Positions 14,514 through 23,402 of a stretch of DNA of 23,465 nt are shown here, piece after piece. Location of the stretch: assembly GCA_900546355.1 (NCBI GenBank), contig URCM01000045.1:1-23465 (forward strand), read 5' to 3'. Below the pieces are notes generated by a model. It saw only the letters and a list, made by a program, of their open reading frames with translations. It ran no database searches and was not told where the DNA came from. This stretch comes from an uncultured Bacteroides sp. Its GTDB lineage: Bacteria; Bacteroidota; Bacteroidia; Bacteroidales; Bacteroidaceae. The translations under genes were made by a program, and so were the position numbers. Position 1 is the stretch's first letter, and each line of letters starts with the position of its first letter.

Positions 14514-14882
14514 ATGAACGTATTGCTGAATATATTATGGATTGTCTTGGGCGGCTGGCTGGTTTGCCTGGAATATCTTGTGTCGAGCCTGGTGCTGATG
14601 ATTACCATTATCGGCATTCCCTTCGGGGTGCAGACCATTAAGCTGGCGATGCTGGGGCTGTGTCCGTTCGGGTGCACGGTGGAGACCACGCCCTCTACCG
14701 GAGGATGCCTTACCATTATCATGAATCTGGTATGGATATTATGCGGAGGCGTATGGATTGCCTTGACCCACGTAGGGCTGGGTGTCTTGCTTTGCATCAC
14801 GGTTATCGGCATCCCTTTCGGGAGGCAGCATTTCAAGCTGGCTGCGCTGGCTCTTACGCCTTTCGGCAAGCGTGTTGTATAA
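14514..14882 (+). CDS. yccF: YccF-family inner-membrane protein
   Basis: This 122-residue protein is almost entirely hydrophobic and made of two copies of a 48-residue unit, residues 6-53 and 71-118. Each unit holds a membrane segment followed by IGIPFG (33-38 and 98-103) and ends in PFG. This is the YccF/DUF307 inner-membrane family. The biological role is not established, so only membrane location can be stated. The gene is preceded by the toxin remnant and lies about 110 bases downstream of a consensus promoter. The ATG at 14514 is the only sensible start. Confidence 0.88.
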   Translation: MNVLLNILWIVLGGWLVCLEYLVSSLVLMITIIGIPFGVQTIKLAMLGLCPFGCTVETTPSTGGCLTIIMNLVWILCGGVWIALTHVGLGVLLCITVIGIPFGRQHFKLAALALTPFGKRVV

Positions 14883-14972
14883 AAAATCGCTCTTTTGGGG
14901 CGGATGTAATGAATTACGCGCTTGAAATCGCATTTTGTTCCGTTCGGCAGGAGAAGTTTCATTTGTATTCAT

Positions 14973-14980
14973 TATCTTTG
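14973..14980 (+). promoter_or_regulatory. -7 box directly before the FemAB/GNAT-like gene
   Basis: TATCTTTG fits TAnnTTTG and ends only seven bases before the ATG at 14988. No TTTG lies at the matching -33 distance. If it is used, the mRNA would be almost leaderless, and any start upstream of 14988 is ruled out. Confidence 0.5.
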
Positions 14981-14987
14981 CGGCGTT

Positions 14988-15962
14988 ATGGCTATCCGAG
15001 TGAGTATATACGAGCATTCGGAAGACATTCCGGTCCTTCCGGGGATCAATGTCTTTCATTCTACCGAATTGTTTCAGGTGTTGGAGCAAACTCCCGGTTT
15101 CCGTCCCGTTTTGTTGGTAGCGTGGGAAGACGGGAAAGCGGTAGGGAAATTGCTTTGCATCACCCGCCGCAATTTACGCCTTACCGGGTTTTGGCGGAAG
15201 ACCTATGTGTATGGGACGGGAGAGTATTTTCATGCGTCGGTGAAGGATGAAATTATCTTCAGCAAATTCCTTTCTTATTTTACAATACGTTTCCAGACGG
15301 AATCTTTCTTCTTGGAGTTCCGTAACCTGGAGCATCCTCTTTTTGGGTATCGTTATTTCCGGAAGTGTGGTTTTTTCCCTGTGCGTTGGCTTCGGGTGCG
15401 CAATTCTATCCATCATGCCGTTTTAGACAAATGGATTAGTGCGTCTCGTAAACGTCAGATAGCGCGTGGGTTGAAAAATGGTGCGGTAATGGATGTGGTG
15501 CGCAATCGTGCTGACCTGGAATCTTTTTTCGGGATGCTCCGGAAATATTATGCTTCCAAGATTCATCGTTATCTTCCCGATCTCCGTTTTTTTATTTCAT
15601 TGTTGGAACATCCGTCATACCGGAAAATGGGGCAGGTGTTTGTGATTCGTTATAAGGACAAGATTATCGGCGGGTCTGTCTGCTTGTTCTCGCAAGATAC
15701 CGCTTATTTGCTTTTTTCCGCGGGGATGCGCAAAAGTTATCCGTTGCTTTATCCGGGGATACTGGCGGTATGGGATGCTATGGTTTACGCCCGCGAACAG
15801 GGGTTCCGGCATTTTGAATTCATCGAGGCGGGCGTTCCTTTCAAGCGATATGCTTACCGTGATTTCATCCTTCGTTTTGGCGGGAAGCAATTAAGCACCC
15901 GCCGCTGGTTCCGGATAAAATGGAAGTGGCTGAACCGGTTATTGATACACCTTTATGTATGA
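14988..15962 (+). CDS. FemAB/GNAT-like acyltransferase (Acetyltransf_6 type)
   Basis: The 324-residue protein has no signal peptide and resembles the BioF2-like/Acetyltransf_6 group. This group includes peptidoglycan-bridge aminoacyltransferases of the FemAB type and acyltransferases of polysaccharide clusters. Residues 151-185 (SASRKRQIARGLKNGA then LESFFGMLRKYYASK) and 217-300 (VFVIRYKDKIIGGSVCLF, then the helical segment and HFEFIEAG) match the second GNAT-like lobe of such proteins. Residues 24-125 would be the first lobe. The substrate is unknown. An upstream in-frame ATG at 14922 exists, but a -7 box falls between it and 14988, so 14988 is preferred. The gene ends at a strong hairpin, facing the efflux operon. 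Rare basic clusters at the C-terminus (RWFRIKWKW) could touch the membrane. Confidence 0.7.
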   Translation: MAIRVSIYEHSEDIPVLPGINVFHSTELFQVLEQTPGFRPVLLVAWEDGKAVGKLLCITRRNLRLTGFWRKTYVYGTGEYFHASVKDEIIFSKFLSYFTIRFQTESFFLEFRNLEHPLFGYRYFRKCGFFPVRWLRVRNSIHHAVLDKWISASRKRQIARGLKNGAVMDVVRNRADLESFFGMLRKYYASKIHRYLPDLRFFISLLEHPSYRKMGQVFVIRYKDKIIGGSVCLFSQDTAYLLFSAGMRKSYPLLYPGILAVWDAMVYAREQGFRHFEFIEAGVPFKRYAYRDFILRFGGKQLSTRRWFRIKWKWLNRLLIHLYV

Positions 15963-15981
15963 GAAATGAGTGAAAACGCGG

Positions 15982-16044
15982 AGACACGAAGATACAGGGT
16001 TCCTTTTGGAAGGTTTTTTTCTCTGTGTCTTCGTGTCTTTTTTT
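15982..16044. terminator. Shared terminator hairpin between converging genes
   Basis: Bases 15982-15997 (AGACACGAAGATACAG) and 16023-16038 pair over 16 positions with one G-U/A-C type mismatch. A 25-base loop itself contains a TTCC/GGAA mini-stem. A T-run follows at 16037-16044 on the plus strand, giving an intrinsic terminator for the FemAB/GNAT-like gene. On the minus strand the efflux operon ends 37 bases before it and the tail is less T-rich. The arms are in the same style as the hairpin at 9941-9998. Confidence 0.75.
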
Positions 16045-16074
16045 GTGCGCTGTTTTAACCGGGGGGAGATAGGC

Positions 16075-17457
16075 TTACTCTTTCCATCCTCCACCCAATG
16101 CCTTATACAGATGCACGATGGTTATTTGTTTGTCGCGGACGGCATTGCTTAATCCGATTTGGGCATCGAGATAACCACGCTGCGCGTCTAAAAGGTCCAT
16201 GTAGCCGATGACTCCGTTGATGTATTGTAGTTGGGCAAGGTCGAGTGTGCTTCTTGACGCCTGTTCCAAACGGAGGCGGGTTTCATAGATTTCCTTGCTC
16301 TTGTTGAAGTCGGCAATGGCATTGTAGGCTTCTTTAAAAGCGTTGAGCACCACCTTTTCGTAGGCATGGGTTGCCCCTTCCAGGGCGGCTTTCTCCGCTT
16401 TCAGGCGTGCACGGTTTTTCCCCCAGCTGAAGACTGGTTGCAGCAGGTTGGCGCTGAGCAGGTACCAGGGCGATTCCAATAATTCGCTGAGCAGGTCGCT
16501 TTCTCCACCATAGCTGGCGTTTAGGGTCAGGCTGGGGAAAAGGCTGGTAAACGCGATGCCTACTTCGGCGTTAGCGGCTATCAGTGCCTGTTCGGCCTGC
16601 CGTACATCTGGACGCCGCTCAAGCAGGGTAGAGGGCAATCCTACCGGAAGGCTGATGGGAAGCAGTACATCTTCAGGCAGTGCCGTGCGTCTGATGTGAT
16701 GCGGATAGTCACCGGTAAGGAAGGCGATGTCGTTTTCCTTTAAGGTAATTTGGCGTTCCAGGTCGGGTACCAGTGTAGAGGTACGTGCCAACTCCACTTG
16801 TGCCTGGCGGAAAGCGGTTTCGGAAGTCAGTCCTCCTTCGTAGCGGATGCGTGCCAGGTGGAGGCTTTCGCGGCGGGCGTCAACCGTTTGGCGTACGATT
16901 GCCAATTCGTTGTCGAGGGCTACCAGTTCAAAGTATGATTGTGCCACTTCGGCTACCAGGCTCATTTTCAGCGCGCGCTGGTTTTCTATTGAACCAAGGA
17001 AGTCGGCCACGCTTTTATCTTTTGCCCAACGGAGCTTGCCCCAGAGGTCGATTTCCCAGTTCACCGTTCCTTTCAGGTCGAACTGGTCGTCCTGCGAATA
17101 GTTGTCGCCTCCATAGTTTTCCCTTTCGCGTTCGGCATAGATGCGTAGTCCCACTTGTGGCAGCATGTTGCCTATTTGGATGCGTTTGCGGGCTGCCAGT
17201 TCTTTTACCCGTGCCGCAGCTATCTGCATGTCTTTGTTGTAGGCCAGTGTTTTTCGAATCAGTGCCTGCAGGGTGGTATCGGTGTACACCTCTTCCCACG
17301 GATAGTCGCCGATGGACATGGTGTCCACGCTGAGGCTGTCGAGGGTGTCCGGCAAGTTCAGTTCCGGGCGTGTGTAGCGTTTTCCTATCTGACAGCTTCC
17401 CAGAAGTGTAGCTGCCAGCAGGATAGAAAGCATACGATATGTCAGATTCAGTTTCAT
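16075..17457 (-). CDS. Outer-membrane efflux channel lipoprotein (OprM/CusC-type)
   Basis: This 460-residue TolC-superfamily protein forms the outer-membrane duct of the RND pump encoded upstream. The N-terminus is a lipoprotein signal ending LLGSC, so Cys22 is the predicted lipid-attached residue, as in OprM/NodT-type channels. The long helical repeats with Leu/Ala heptads in the middle (LAELAARKRIQIGN, LARIRYEGGLTS) and the second copy near residues 390-430 (LAQLQYINGVIGYMDLLDAQ) are the two internal channel repeats. It starts 12 bases after the pump gene and is the last gene of the three-gene operon. Drug or metabolite exported: unknown. It is complete, with no frameshift seen. Confidence 0.93.
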   Translation of the reverse strand: MKLNLTYRMLSILLAATLLGSCQIGKRYTRPELNLPDTLDSLSVDTMSIGDYPWEEVYTDTTLQALIRKTLAYNKDMQIAAARVKELAARKRIQIGNMLPQVGLRIYAERERENYGGDNYSQDDQFDLKGTVNWEIDLWGKLRWAKDKSVADFLGSIENQRALKMSLVAEVAQSYFELVALDNELAIVRQTVDARRESLHLARIRYEGGLTSETAFRQAQVELARTSTLVPDLERQITLKENDIAFLTGDYPHHIRRTALPEDVLLPISLPVGLPSTLLERRPDVRQAEQALIAANAEVGIAFTSLFPSLTLNASYGGESDLLSELLESPWYLLSANLLQPVFSWGKNRARLKAEKAALEGATHAYEKVVLNAFKEAYNAIADFNKSKEIYETRLRLEQASRSTLDLAQLQYINGVIGYMDLLDAQRGYLDAQIGLSNAVRDKQITIVHLYKALGGGWKE

Positions 17458-17469
17458 GTTGCTGTATGA

Positions 17470-20400
17470 TTATTTAGAATGGTTCGTTTTCATTTTGTTT
17501 TTCGCCTTGTAGATCATGACAAAGAAGAACGGTACCAGGAAGATACCTACCGTTACAGCCACAATCATGCCGAAGAAGACGCCTGTACCGATAGCTTGAC
17601 GGCTGGCAGAGCCCGGTCCGCTGGCAAGCACTAAAGGCACCATGCCTAAGATAAATGCCAATGAGGTCATCAAGATAGGACGGAAACGCAAGTGGGCAGC
17701 ATGCAAGGCCGCTTCTATCACATCTTTACCCGCATCTACTTCGTCTTTGGCGAATTCTACAATCAGGATGGCGTTTTTGGCTGCCAATCCCACCAGCATT
17801 ACCAACCCGATTTGGAAATAGGTGTCATTTTCTAGTCCACATAAGGCAACTCCCGCATAGGCTCCCAATGCCGCTACGGGCAATGAAAGCAAGACGGCGA
17901 TGGGCACGCTCCAACTTTCGTATAATGCGGCCAGGAAGAGGAATACGAAGAGGAACACCAGCGTCAGAATCATGCCGGTTTGTCCGCCCGCTTGTTTTTC
18001 CTGATATGAAAGTCCGCTCCATTCTACACCGATATTGTCGGGCAGATGGTCGTGCGCCAATTGTTCTATCAATTCCATTGCCTGGCCGGAACTATAACCG
18101 TGGGCCGCTGTACCGCGGATGATAGCGGTGTTGAACATGTTAAAGCGCTTGATGCTTCCGGGGCCGGTCGTGTATTCGGTATTTCCGAGGGCGGTCAGCG
18201 GAATCATATTGCCCGAACTTCCGCGTACGAAGAACAGGTTGATGTTGTCGCGGTGTTCGCGGTAGGGGGCTTCCGCTTGGATGTATACACGGTAGATACG
18301 GTTAAACATATTGAAGTCGTTTACATAAAGCGAACCCGTATAGGCTTTCATCGTGGTGAAAACATCTGCCATCGGCACGCCGGATAGTTTCACTTTGTCT
18401 CGGTCTACGTCGAAATAGAGTTGAGGGATTTCCGCTTGAAGCGATGATGAAAGTCCGCTCAGTTCTTTCCGTTGCGAAGCGTAATACATTAACGTATCGG
18501 CGGCTTGCACTAAGTTGTCGTAGGTCGCATCCCCACGTGCTTCCAGCTGCATCTCGAAACCTCCAGAAGTTCCCAGGCCGGGAATGACAGGTGGGGTAGA
18601 GAGGTAGACTTTGCATTCGGGGTATTGCTTGAATTCGTTTTGCACGTCCGTCATAATTTGTTCTATCGTTGTGTTGTCGCGTTCTTTCCAGCCTTTTAAT
18701 ATGACGGTAAGTGTGCTTCGTGCTTGGCTGGTGCCGACACGTGGACTGGTTCCGGTAACGTTCTGTACATATTCTACAGCAGGGTCTTGCATGAGGTAAG
18801 CAATGGCTCGGTTGGTCACTTCACGCGTACGTTCTAAGGTCGTTCCTTCTGGCATTTCCAGTTCTACGGTAAAATATCCTTGGTCCTCGGTCGGAAGAAA
18901 GCTGGTAGGAATCAGTCGGTATAATACGAAAATGAAGACGATGACCATACCAAATCCTGCAGTAACCCGTTTAGGGTGCTTGATAATCCGGCTGATGCCG
19001 CTTACGTATTTGTGGTTGCCTAAATCAAGCCATTTGTTGATGGTGCGGAACACACGGTTCTTTGGCTTGTTCGGGTCTTGCGGACGCAGGATCAATGAGC
19101 ACATAACCGGGCTAAGCGTGAGTGCTACTACGGTAGAGAGCAATACGGATACGGCAATGGTAATGCTGAACTGACGGTATAACTGTCCTGAGATGCCGGA
19201 AAGGAAGCTTACGGGAACGAATACTGCCGCCAGGACCAATGATGTGGCAATCAAGGCGCCAGTCAGTCCGTCCATTGCTTTTTTAGTGGCTTCATAAGGG
19301 CTGAGACGCTCTTCTTCCATGATGCGTTCTACATTTTCTACTACAACGATGGCATCGTCTACTACCAGACCGATGGCAAGTACCAATCCCAATAGTGTCA
19401 GGATATTCAGCGAGAACCCGAAGATAAGCATGAAGCCGAAAGTACCAATCAAAGAAATCGGTACGGCAATGGTCGGTATCAGTGTGGCGCGCCAACTCTG
19501 TAAGGAGAGGAATACGACGACAATCACCAAGAATAAGGCTTCGAACAGCGTTTTATACACTTCATGGATTGACTCGGATATATAAGTTGTCATATCGAAA
19601 GGCACTTCGTATTTCATCCCTTCCGGAAAGTTTTTACTGATTTCATCCATTTGTGCCTTTACTCGTTCTGCCACTTCCATCGCGTTGGCTCCCGGAAGCA
19701 TATATACACCCAATACGGCCGCATTGCCTCCGTTTATTCCACTTTCGGTATTGTAGGATTGCGCTTCGAGCGATACACGGGCTACATCACGCATCCGGAT
19801 AAGCGAGCCGTCGGGGTTGGCGCGTAATACGATTTCTTCGAATTGTGCCGCGCTCGACAAGCGGCCTTGCGCGGTGATTGGAATGGTGAAATCAAGTCCT
19901 GTCACAGGCTGTTGTCCTAATACGCCTGCTGCTGATTCACGGTTTTGGTCTTTCAGTGCGTCTTGCACGTCTTTTACGGTCAGTCCGAAATTGGCAAGCC
20001 GGGCAGGGTCGAGCCAGATTTGCATGGCATAATAGCGGCTACCGATGTTGGATACACGGCCTACTCCGGGGATACGGCGGAGCAAGTCGAGCACATTCAG
20101 AGTCGCAAAGTTGCTCAGATAAATTTCATCGAACTTAGGGTCGTTCGAAGTAAGACAAATCGTCATGAGCTGGCTGGCTGCCTGCTTTTCTATCTCGATA
20201 CCGTTTTGTACTACTTCGGCTGGCAACCGCGATTCGGCAAGTTTGATGCGGTTTTGTATTTCGACGGCGGCCAGGTCCGGGTCGGATGAGATATCGAATG
20301 TGACAGTAGCGGAGAAACCTCCAGAATTGGAACTGTTCGATTCCATATAAAGCATTCCCGGCGTACCGTTCAGCTCCTGCTCGATAGGAGTAGCTACGGC

Positions 20401-20580
20401 TTGTGATACGGTCAGTGCGGAAGCACCTGGGTAAGAAGCGCTGATTTTCACGACGGGCGGTGTGATTTGCGGGTATTGGTCGATAGGCAACATGGTCAGT
20501 CCGATGATGCCGATGATGACTATCAATATAGAGATGACGATCGAAAATACAGGCCGATCGATAAAGAAACTCACTTTCAT
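17470..20580 (-). CDS. RND efflux pump, hydrophobe/amphiphile (HAE1) family
   Basis: This 1036-residue inner-membrane proton antiporter is the energy-coupling part of an AcrB-like tripartite efflux system and acts as a trimer. It begins MKVSFFIDRPVFS, with the first membrane helix at about 11-30. The proton relay is intact: Asp408-Asp409 in GLVVDDAIVVVEN (helix 4) and Lys935 in GLAAKNAILIVEF (helix 10). Two large periplasmic loops, about 31-340 and 565-870, hold the drug-binding porter domains, including GPGSIKRFNMFN. The length is within a few residues of AcrB (1049). It is the middle gene, 28 bases after the adaptor. Substrates cannot be told from sequence; HAE1 pumps usually handle drugs, dyes, detergents or bile acids. 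Confidence 0.95.
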   Translation of the reverse strand: MKVSFFIDRPVFSIVISILIVIIGIIGLTMLPIDQYPQITPPVVKISASYPGASALTVSQAVATPIEQELNGTPGMLYMESNSSNSGGFSATVTFDISSDPDLAAVEIQNRIKLAESRLPAEVVQNGIEIEKQAASQLMTICLTSNDPKFDEIYLSNFATLNVLDLLRRIPGVGRVSNIGSRYYAMQIWLDPARLANFGLTVKDVQDALKDQNRESAAGVLGQQPVTGLDFTIPITAQGRLSSAAQFEEIVLRANPDGSLIRMRDVARVSLEAQSYNTESGINGGNAAVLGVYMLPGANAMEVAERVKAQMDEISKNFPEGMKYEVPFDMTTYISESIHEVYKTLFEALFLVIVVVFLSLQSWRATLIPTIAVPISLIGTFGFMLIFGFSLNILTLLGLVLAIGLVVDDAIVVVENVERIMEEERLSPYEATKKAMDGLTGALIATSLVLAAVFVPVSFLSGISGQLYRQFSITIAVSVLLSTVVALTLSPVMCSLILRPQDPNKPKNRVFRTINKWLDLGNHKYVSGISRIIKHPKRVTAGFGMVIVFIFVLYRLIPTSFLPTEDQGYFTVELEMPEGTTLERTREVTNRAIAYLMQDPAVEYVQNVTGTSPRVGTSQARSTLTVILKGWKERDNTTIEQIMTDVQNEFKQYPECKVYLSTPPVIPGLGTSGGFEMQLEARGDATYDNLVQAADTLMYYASQRKELSGLSSSLQAEIPQLYFDVDRDKVKLSGVPMADVFTTMKAYTGSLYVNDFNMFNRIYRVYIQAEAPYREHRDNINLFFVRGSSGNMIPLTALGNTEYTTGPGSIKRFNMFNTAIIRGTAAHGYSSGQAMELIEQLAHDHLPDNIGVEWSGLSYQEKQAGGQTGMILTLVFLFVFLFLAALYESWSVPIAVLLSLPVAALGAYAGVALCGLENDTYFQIGLVMLVGLAAKNAILIVEFAKDEVDAGKDVIEAALHAAHLRFRPILMTSLAFILGMVPLVLASGPGSASRQAIGTGVFFGMIVAVTVGIFLVPFFFVMIYKAKNKMKTNHSK

Positions 20581-20608
20581 GGATTGCTATGTTTAGATGA
20601 TTGTCGGT

Positions 20609-21796
20609 TTATTCGTCCTTTTTTTCTTTGGTCTGAGGGGCTGTGCCTACACGCATCTTGACGCCCGGACTCAGTTTGTGATAACCTTCTATCACGATGT
20701 TTTCTCCTGGCGTCAGCCCGCGTTCTACTACGGTATTGTTCCCGAACTCAGGGCCTAATTCGATAAAACGTTTTTCAGCGGTAGAGTCTTTGCGCATCAC
20801 ATAAATGTAAGCGCCTCCTTTTTCGATTATCAATGCTTTCTGGGGTACTACCGTAGCATTTTCGCGTACGTCAAGCAGTAATTTGACTTTGGTGAATTGC
20901 CCTGGCAATAAGACATGTTCGGGATTACTCATTTCGGCGCGTACGGAGAAGGTGCCGGTTTTAGGATCTACCTGCGGCTCGGCAAAGTCTACCAGTCCTT
21001 TGTAAGGATATACGCTATTGTCTGGAAGGGTGATGGTGACGGTCGGTTGCCAAGAGCGTGTTGAGTCCTTTTGCCCGATAATGATGTTGCGTTCTTTGCT
21101 TTTCAGGTAGTCAAGTGCAGTCATACTGAAGTCTACCAATACCGTGTCGCTTTTTACGATAGTGGCAAGCAGGGATTTCCCTGATGTACCTACTAAGGTA
21201 CCGAGGTCGACATGACGTTCACTGATTTGTCCGGCTATCGGCGAGCGCACTACCGTGTAGCTTAATTCCTGTTCCGCTTGGTCTAAGTCGGCTTTGCTCA
21301 TCCCTACGCTGGCTATGGCTGTTTCGTAAGCTGCTGTAGCGTTATCTAAGTCCAGCTGGCTGGCAGCCCGTTGCTCGTATAGCGGGCGGATACGGTTTAA
21401 GTCGCGTTCTGCCTTGCGGGCTGTAGCTTCGTCTTTTTTCAATTGGGCGCGCGCTTTATCTACTTTGGCTTGATATTGGGCTTGGTTGATAATGAACAAT
21501 ACTTGGTTACGCTTTACTTGTGTTCCTTCTTCGAAAAGCATTTGCTCCAGAAAACCTTCCACGCGTGCGCGTACCTCTACAAATTGCTGGGCACGGATGC
21601 GGCCTACATATTCGCCATAAATCTCCACATCTTGTTGTTGCGCAGGTTCTACGCTGACGATGGGGGCTTCCGGTTCCGTTGTTTTTTCACGGGTCAGAAA
21701 CCAATATATCCCGATAATCACGATAATGCCGGTTATGGCATAGATAGTTTGTTTCTTTTTCAGTTTCAAATCTTTTTTTGTTAAAAAACGTCTCAT
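20609..21796 (-). CDS. RND efflux periplasmic adaptor (membrane fusion protein)
   Basis: This AcrA/HlyD-family adaptor links the pump to the outer-membrane channel. Starting at the ATG at 21796 gives 395 residues. A longer frame to 21898 exists, but a TATCTTTG -7 box at 21857-21850 lies inside it, so transcription begins after that point and the short form is correct. Residues about 17-34 are an N-terminal membrane anchor, with no lipobox, unlike E. coli AcrA. Next come the lipoyl/barrel-sandwich half (GEYVGRIRAQQFVEVRARVEGF, around 61-82), a coiled-coil hairpin (about 105-175, heptads such as KARAQLKKDEATARKAERDL), the returning lipoyl half (VRSPIAGQIS at 183-192), a beta-barrel (VDPKTGTFSVRAE) and the membrane-proximal domain. 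It is the first gene of the operon. Confidence 0.93.
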   Translation of the reverse strand: MRRFLTKKDLKLKKKQTIYAITGIIVIIGIYWFLTREKTTEPEAPIVSVEPAQQQDVEIYGEYVGRIRAQQFVEVRARVEGFLEQMLFEEGTQVKRNQVLFIINQAQYQAKVDKARAQLKKDEATARKAERDLNRIRPLYEQRAASQLDLDNATAAYETAIASVGMSKADLDQAEQELSYTVVRSPIAGQISERHVDLGTLVGTSGKSLLATIVKSDTVLVDFSMTALDYLKSKERNIIIGQKDSTRSWQPTVTITLPDNSVYPYKGLVDFAEPQVDPKTGTFSVRAEMSNPEHVLLPGQFTKVKLLLDVRENATVVPQKALIIEKGGAYIYVMRKDSTAEKRFIELGPEFGNNTVVERGLTPGENIVIEGYHKLSPGVKMRVGTAPQTKEKKDE

Positions 21797-21849
21797 ACAA
21801 GTTCTCAATTTATGGGTTAGATGCCGTAAATGGTATGCAATACTTGTGC

Positions 21850-21857
21850 CAAAGATA
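21850..21857 (-). promoter_or_regulatory. -7 box of the efflux operon promoter
   Basis: On the minus strand TATCTTTG is a full TAnnTTTG match 53 bases before the adaptor start. The expected -33 TTTG is absent (the sequence is AT-rich there), so the promoter may be weak or need an activator. No regulator gene lies next to the operon. Confidence 0.55.
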
Positions 21858-21984
21858 CGATATTTTTTTATAAATTGAGAATCAGATGCCTGAATCATTC
21901 AAGTAATTTAGCATTATGGGGAATTTGGGCTTGAATTGTGGAATTTCTCTACACTTGGATGGCGTTTACTCGCAATATTTTTCC

Positions 21985-21992
21985 TACCTTTG
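21985..21992 (+). promoter_or_regulatory. -7 box of the ThrE-type exporter gene
   Basis: TACCTTTG matches TAnnTTTG and ends 24 bases before the ATG at 22017. No matching -33 TTTG is present at the usual spacing. It fixes the start of the gene downstream of 21992. Confidence 0.5.
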
Positions 21993-22016
21993 CGACCGAA
22001 ACTAAATTACGACAAA

Positions 22017-23402
22017 ATGAAAATAGAGGAACATTTAGAAACAACTGTGAAAGCCCACGACCAGATGTTGCATCGTCGGGTAGACCTTTTGCTCCGTACG
22101 GGGGAACTTTTGGTGGAAAGTTTGGCTGATACCAACCGGATTATGCGCAACATGAAACGGACGGCTGCTTATTTAGGTATTCCGGAAGAGAAGCTGCACA
22201 TCAACATCGGTTTTAATATGCTGATGGTGAATGTGAGTGACGAGAATTTTTCTTTTACCAAATTCCAGCGCATCAATGGGCATGGTGTGAACATGACGGC
22301 TATATCGGCGGTAAGTAAGTTGTCGTGGCGGGCGATAGAGAACGATTATTCGCTTGACCGGTACGAAGAAGAATTGGAAAAAATCCGTACGGAAAAGCGG
22401 AATTATACACCTCTGCAGACGGCTGTCGGCGCTGGCTTTGCTTGTGGCGGATTCTGTGTTCAGTTCGGATGTGACTGGATGGCTTTCCTGTATGCTTCCA
22501 TAGCTGCTATTATCGGTATGCGGGTACGTCAGAAGTGCAACGGTTCAGGGTTGAATCCTTATATGGGTATAGCTATTTCGGCTTTCATTGCTACCATGAT
22601 AGCGTGGGCGACCATGTTCCTCCCGGCCGAGTGGACCGATACGCCGTGGCATCCTTTGCTGGCGTGTGCCTTGTTTATAGTGCCGGGTGTTCCTTTGATT
22701 AATTTTGTCGATGATATGTTCGACAATTTCATTCAGGTAGGTGTCGTGCGTGCGGTCAATACCTTGATTATGATGGGAGCAATGGCGTTTGGTATAGCTT
22801 TTGCGGTTAAGTTGTGTGCCATCGAGAATTTCTTCCCTACCATTAGCATGGTGCCTCATCATGCTTATTGGGAATACGCGCTTGCCGCGGCTATTTCGGC
22901 GATGGGCTTCTCAATGATATTCAATATCCAGCGTCGTTTGCTTTGGGTAGTTGCCATAGGTGGCATCTTGGCGGTTTGCACACGTAACTTTGTCAATTTG
23001 GGTCCAAGCACTGATAACATCGGTCTCGATATGGGATTGGTGGTCGGTTCGTTTAGTGGAGCGTTGCTCGTTAGTCTGATAGCCGTAAAAGCCGTTCATT
23101 GGTTTCATGTTCCCAATCATGTGCTGACCATTCCTTCGGTTATCCCGATGATTCCGGGAGTACTGATGTATCGTATGCTTTTCGGATTGATTAATATGAA
23201 TGTGCAGAATCTTGAGGGAGTCACTCCGCTGATGAAAGCCATTGAGAGTGGAGTCAACTCGGGATTGATAATCCTCTGTATTTCGGTAGGTGTCGCTATC
23301 CCGAATATTTTCGGGCGTAAGTTTATCGCTTCTTCCAAAAACAAACATTTGGCGGAAATATTGGAAGAACGCCGTGCCCGTGGTAAATTTATAGAATGGT
23401 AG
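22017..23402 (+). CDS. Threonine/serine exporter family protein (ThrE)
   Basis: This 461-residue inner-membrane protein fuses the two halves of the ThrE family. The N-terminal cytoplasmic part (about 1-130, with ALADTNRIMR-like and INGHGVNM segments) and first membrane domain are followed by a second membrane domain. Many hydrophobic helices run from residue 135 on, with IVPGVPLIN and IPSVIPMIPGVLMYR matching conserved Pro-Gly motifs of the family. In Corynebacterium ThrE exports threonine and serine using the proton gradient; here the substrate is inferred by family only. The frame can be extended to an ATG at 21936, but a -7 box at 21985-21992 and the family's usual N-terminus favour MKIEEHLE at 22017. 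The gene is divergent from the efflux operon, with 220 bases between them. Confidence 0.88.
   Translation: MKIEEHLETTVKAHDQMLHRRVDLLLRTGELLVESLADTNRIMRNMKRTAAYLGIPEEKLHINIGFNMLMVNVSDENFSFTKFQRINGHGVNMTAISAVSKLSWRAIENDYSLDRYEEELEKIRTEKRNYTPLQTAVGAGFACGGFCVQFGCDWMAFLYASIAAIIGMRVRQKCNGSGLNPYMGIAISAFIATMIAWATMFLPAEWTDTPWHPLLACALFIVPGVPLINFVDDMFDNFIQVGVVRAVNTLIMMGAMAFGIAFAVKLCAIENFFPTISMVPHHAYWEYALAAAISAMGFSMIFNIQRRLLWVVAIGGILAVCTRNFVNLGPSTDNIGLDMGLVVGSFSGALLVSLIAVKAVHWFHVPNHVLTIPSVIPMIPGVLMYRMLFGLINMNVQNLEGVTPLMKAIESGVNSGLIILCISVGVAIPNIFGRKFIASSKNKHLAEILEERRARGKFIEW

Noticed and set aside
14423..14641. 72-residue plus-strand frame starting before yccF
   Set aside because: It overlaps both the toxin-like tail and yccF in another frame; yccF has a clear family match and the other frame has none.
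21870..21900. Operator-like palindrome between the efflux and ThrE genes
   Set aside because: TCAG-ATGC-CTGA gives only a four-base-pair match with mismatches beyond it, which is expected by chance.
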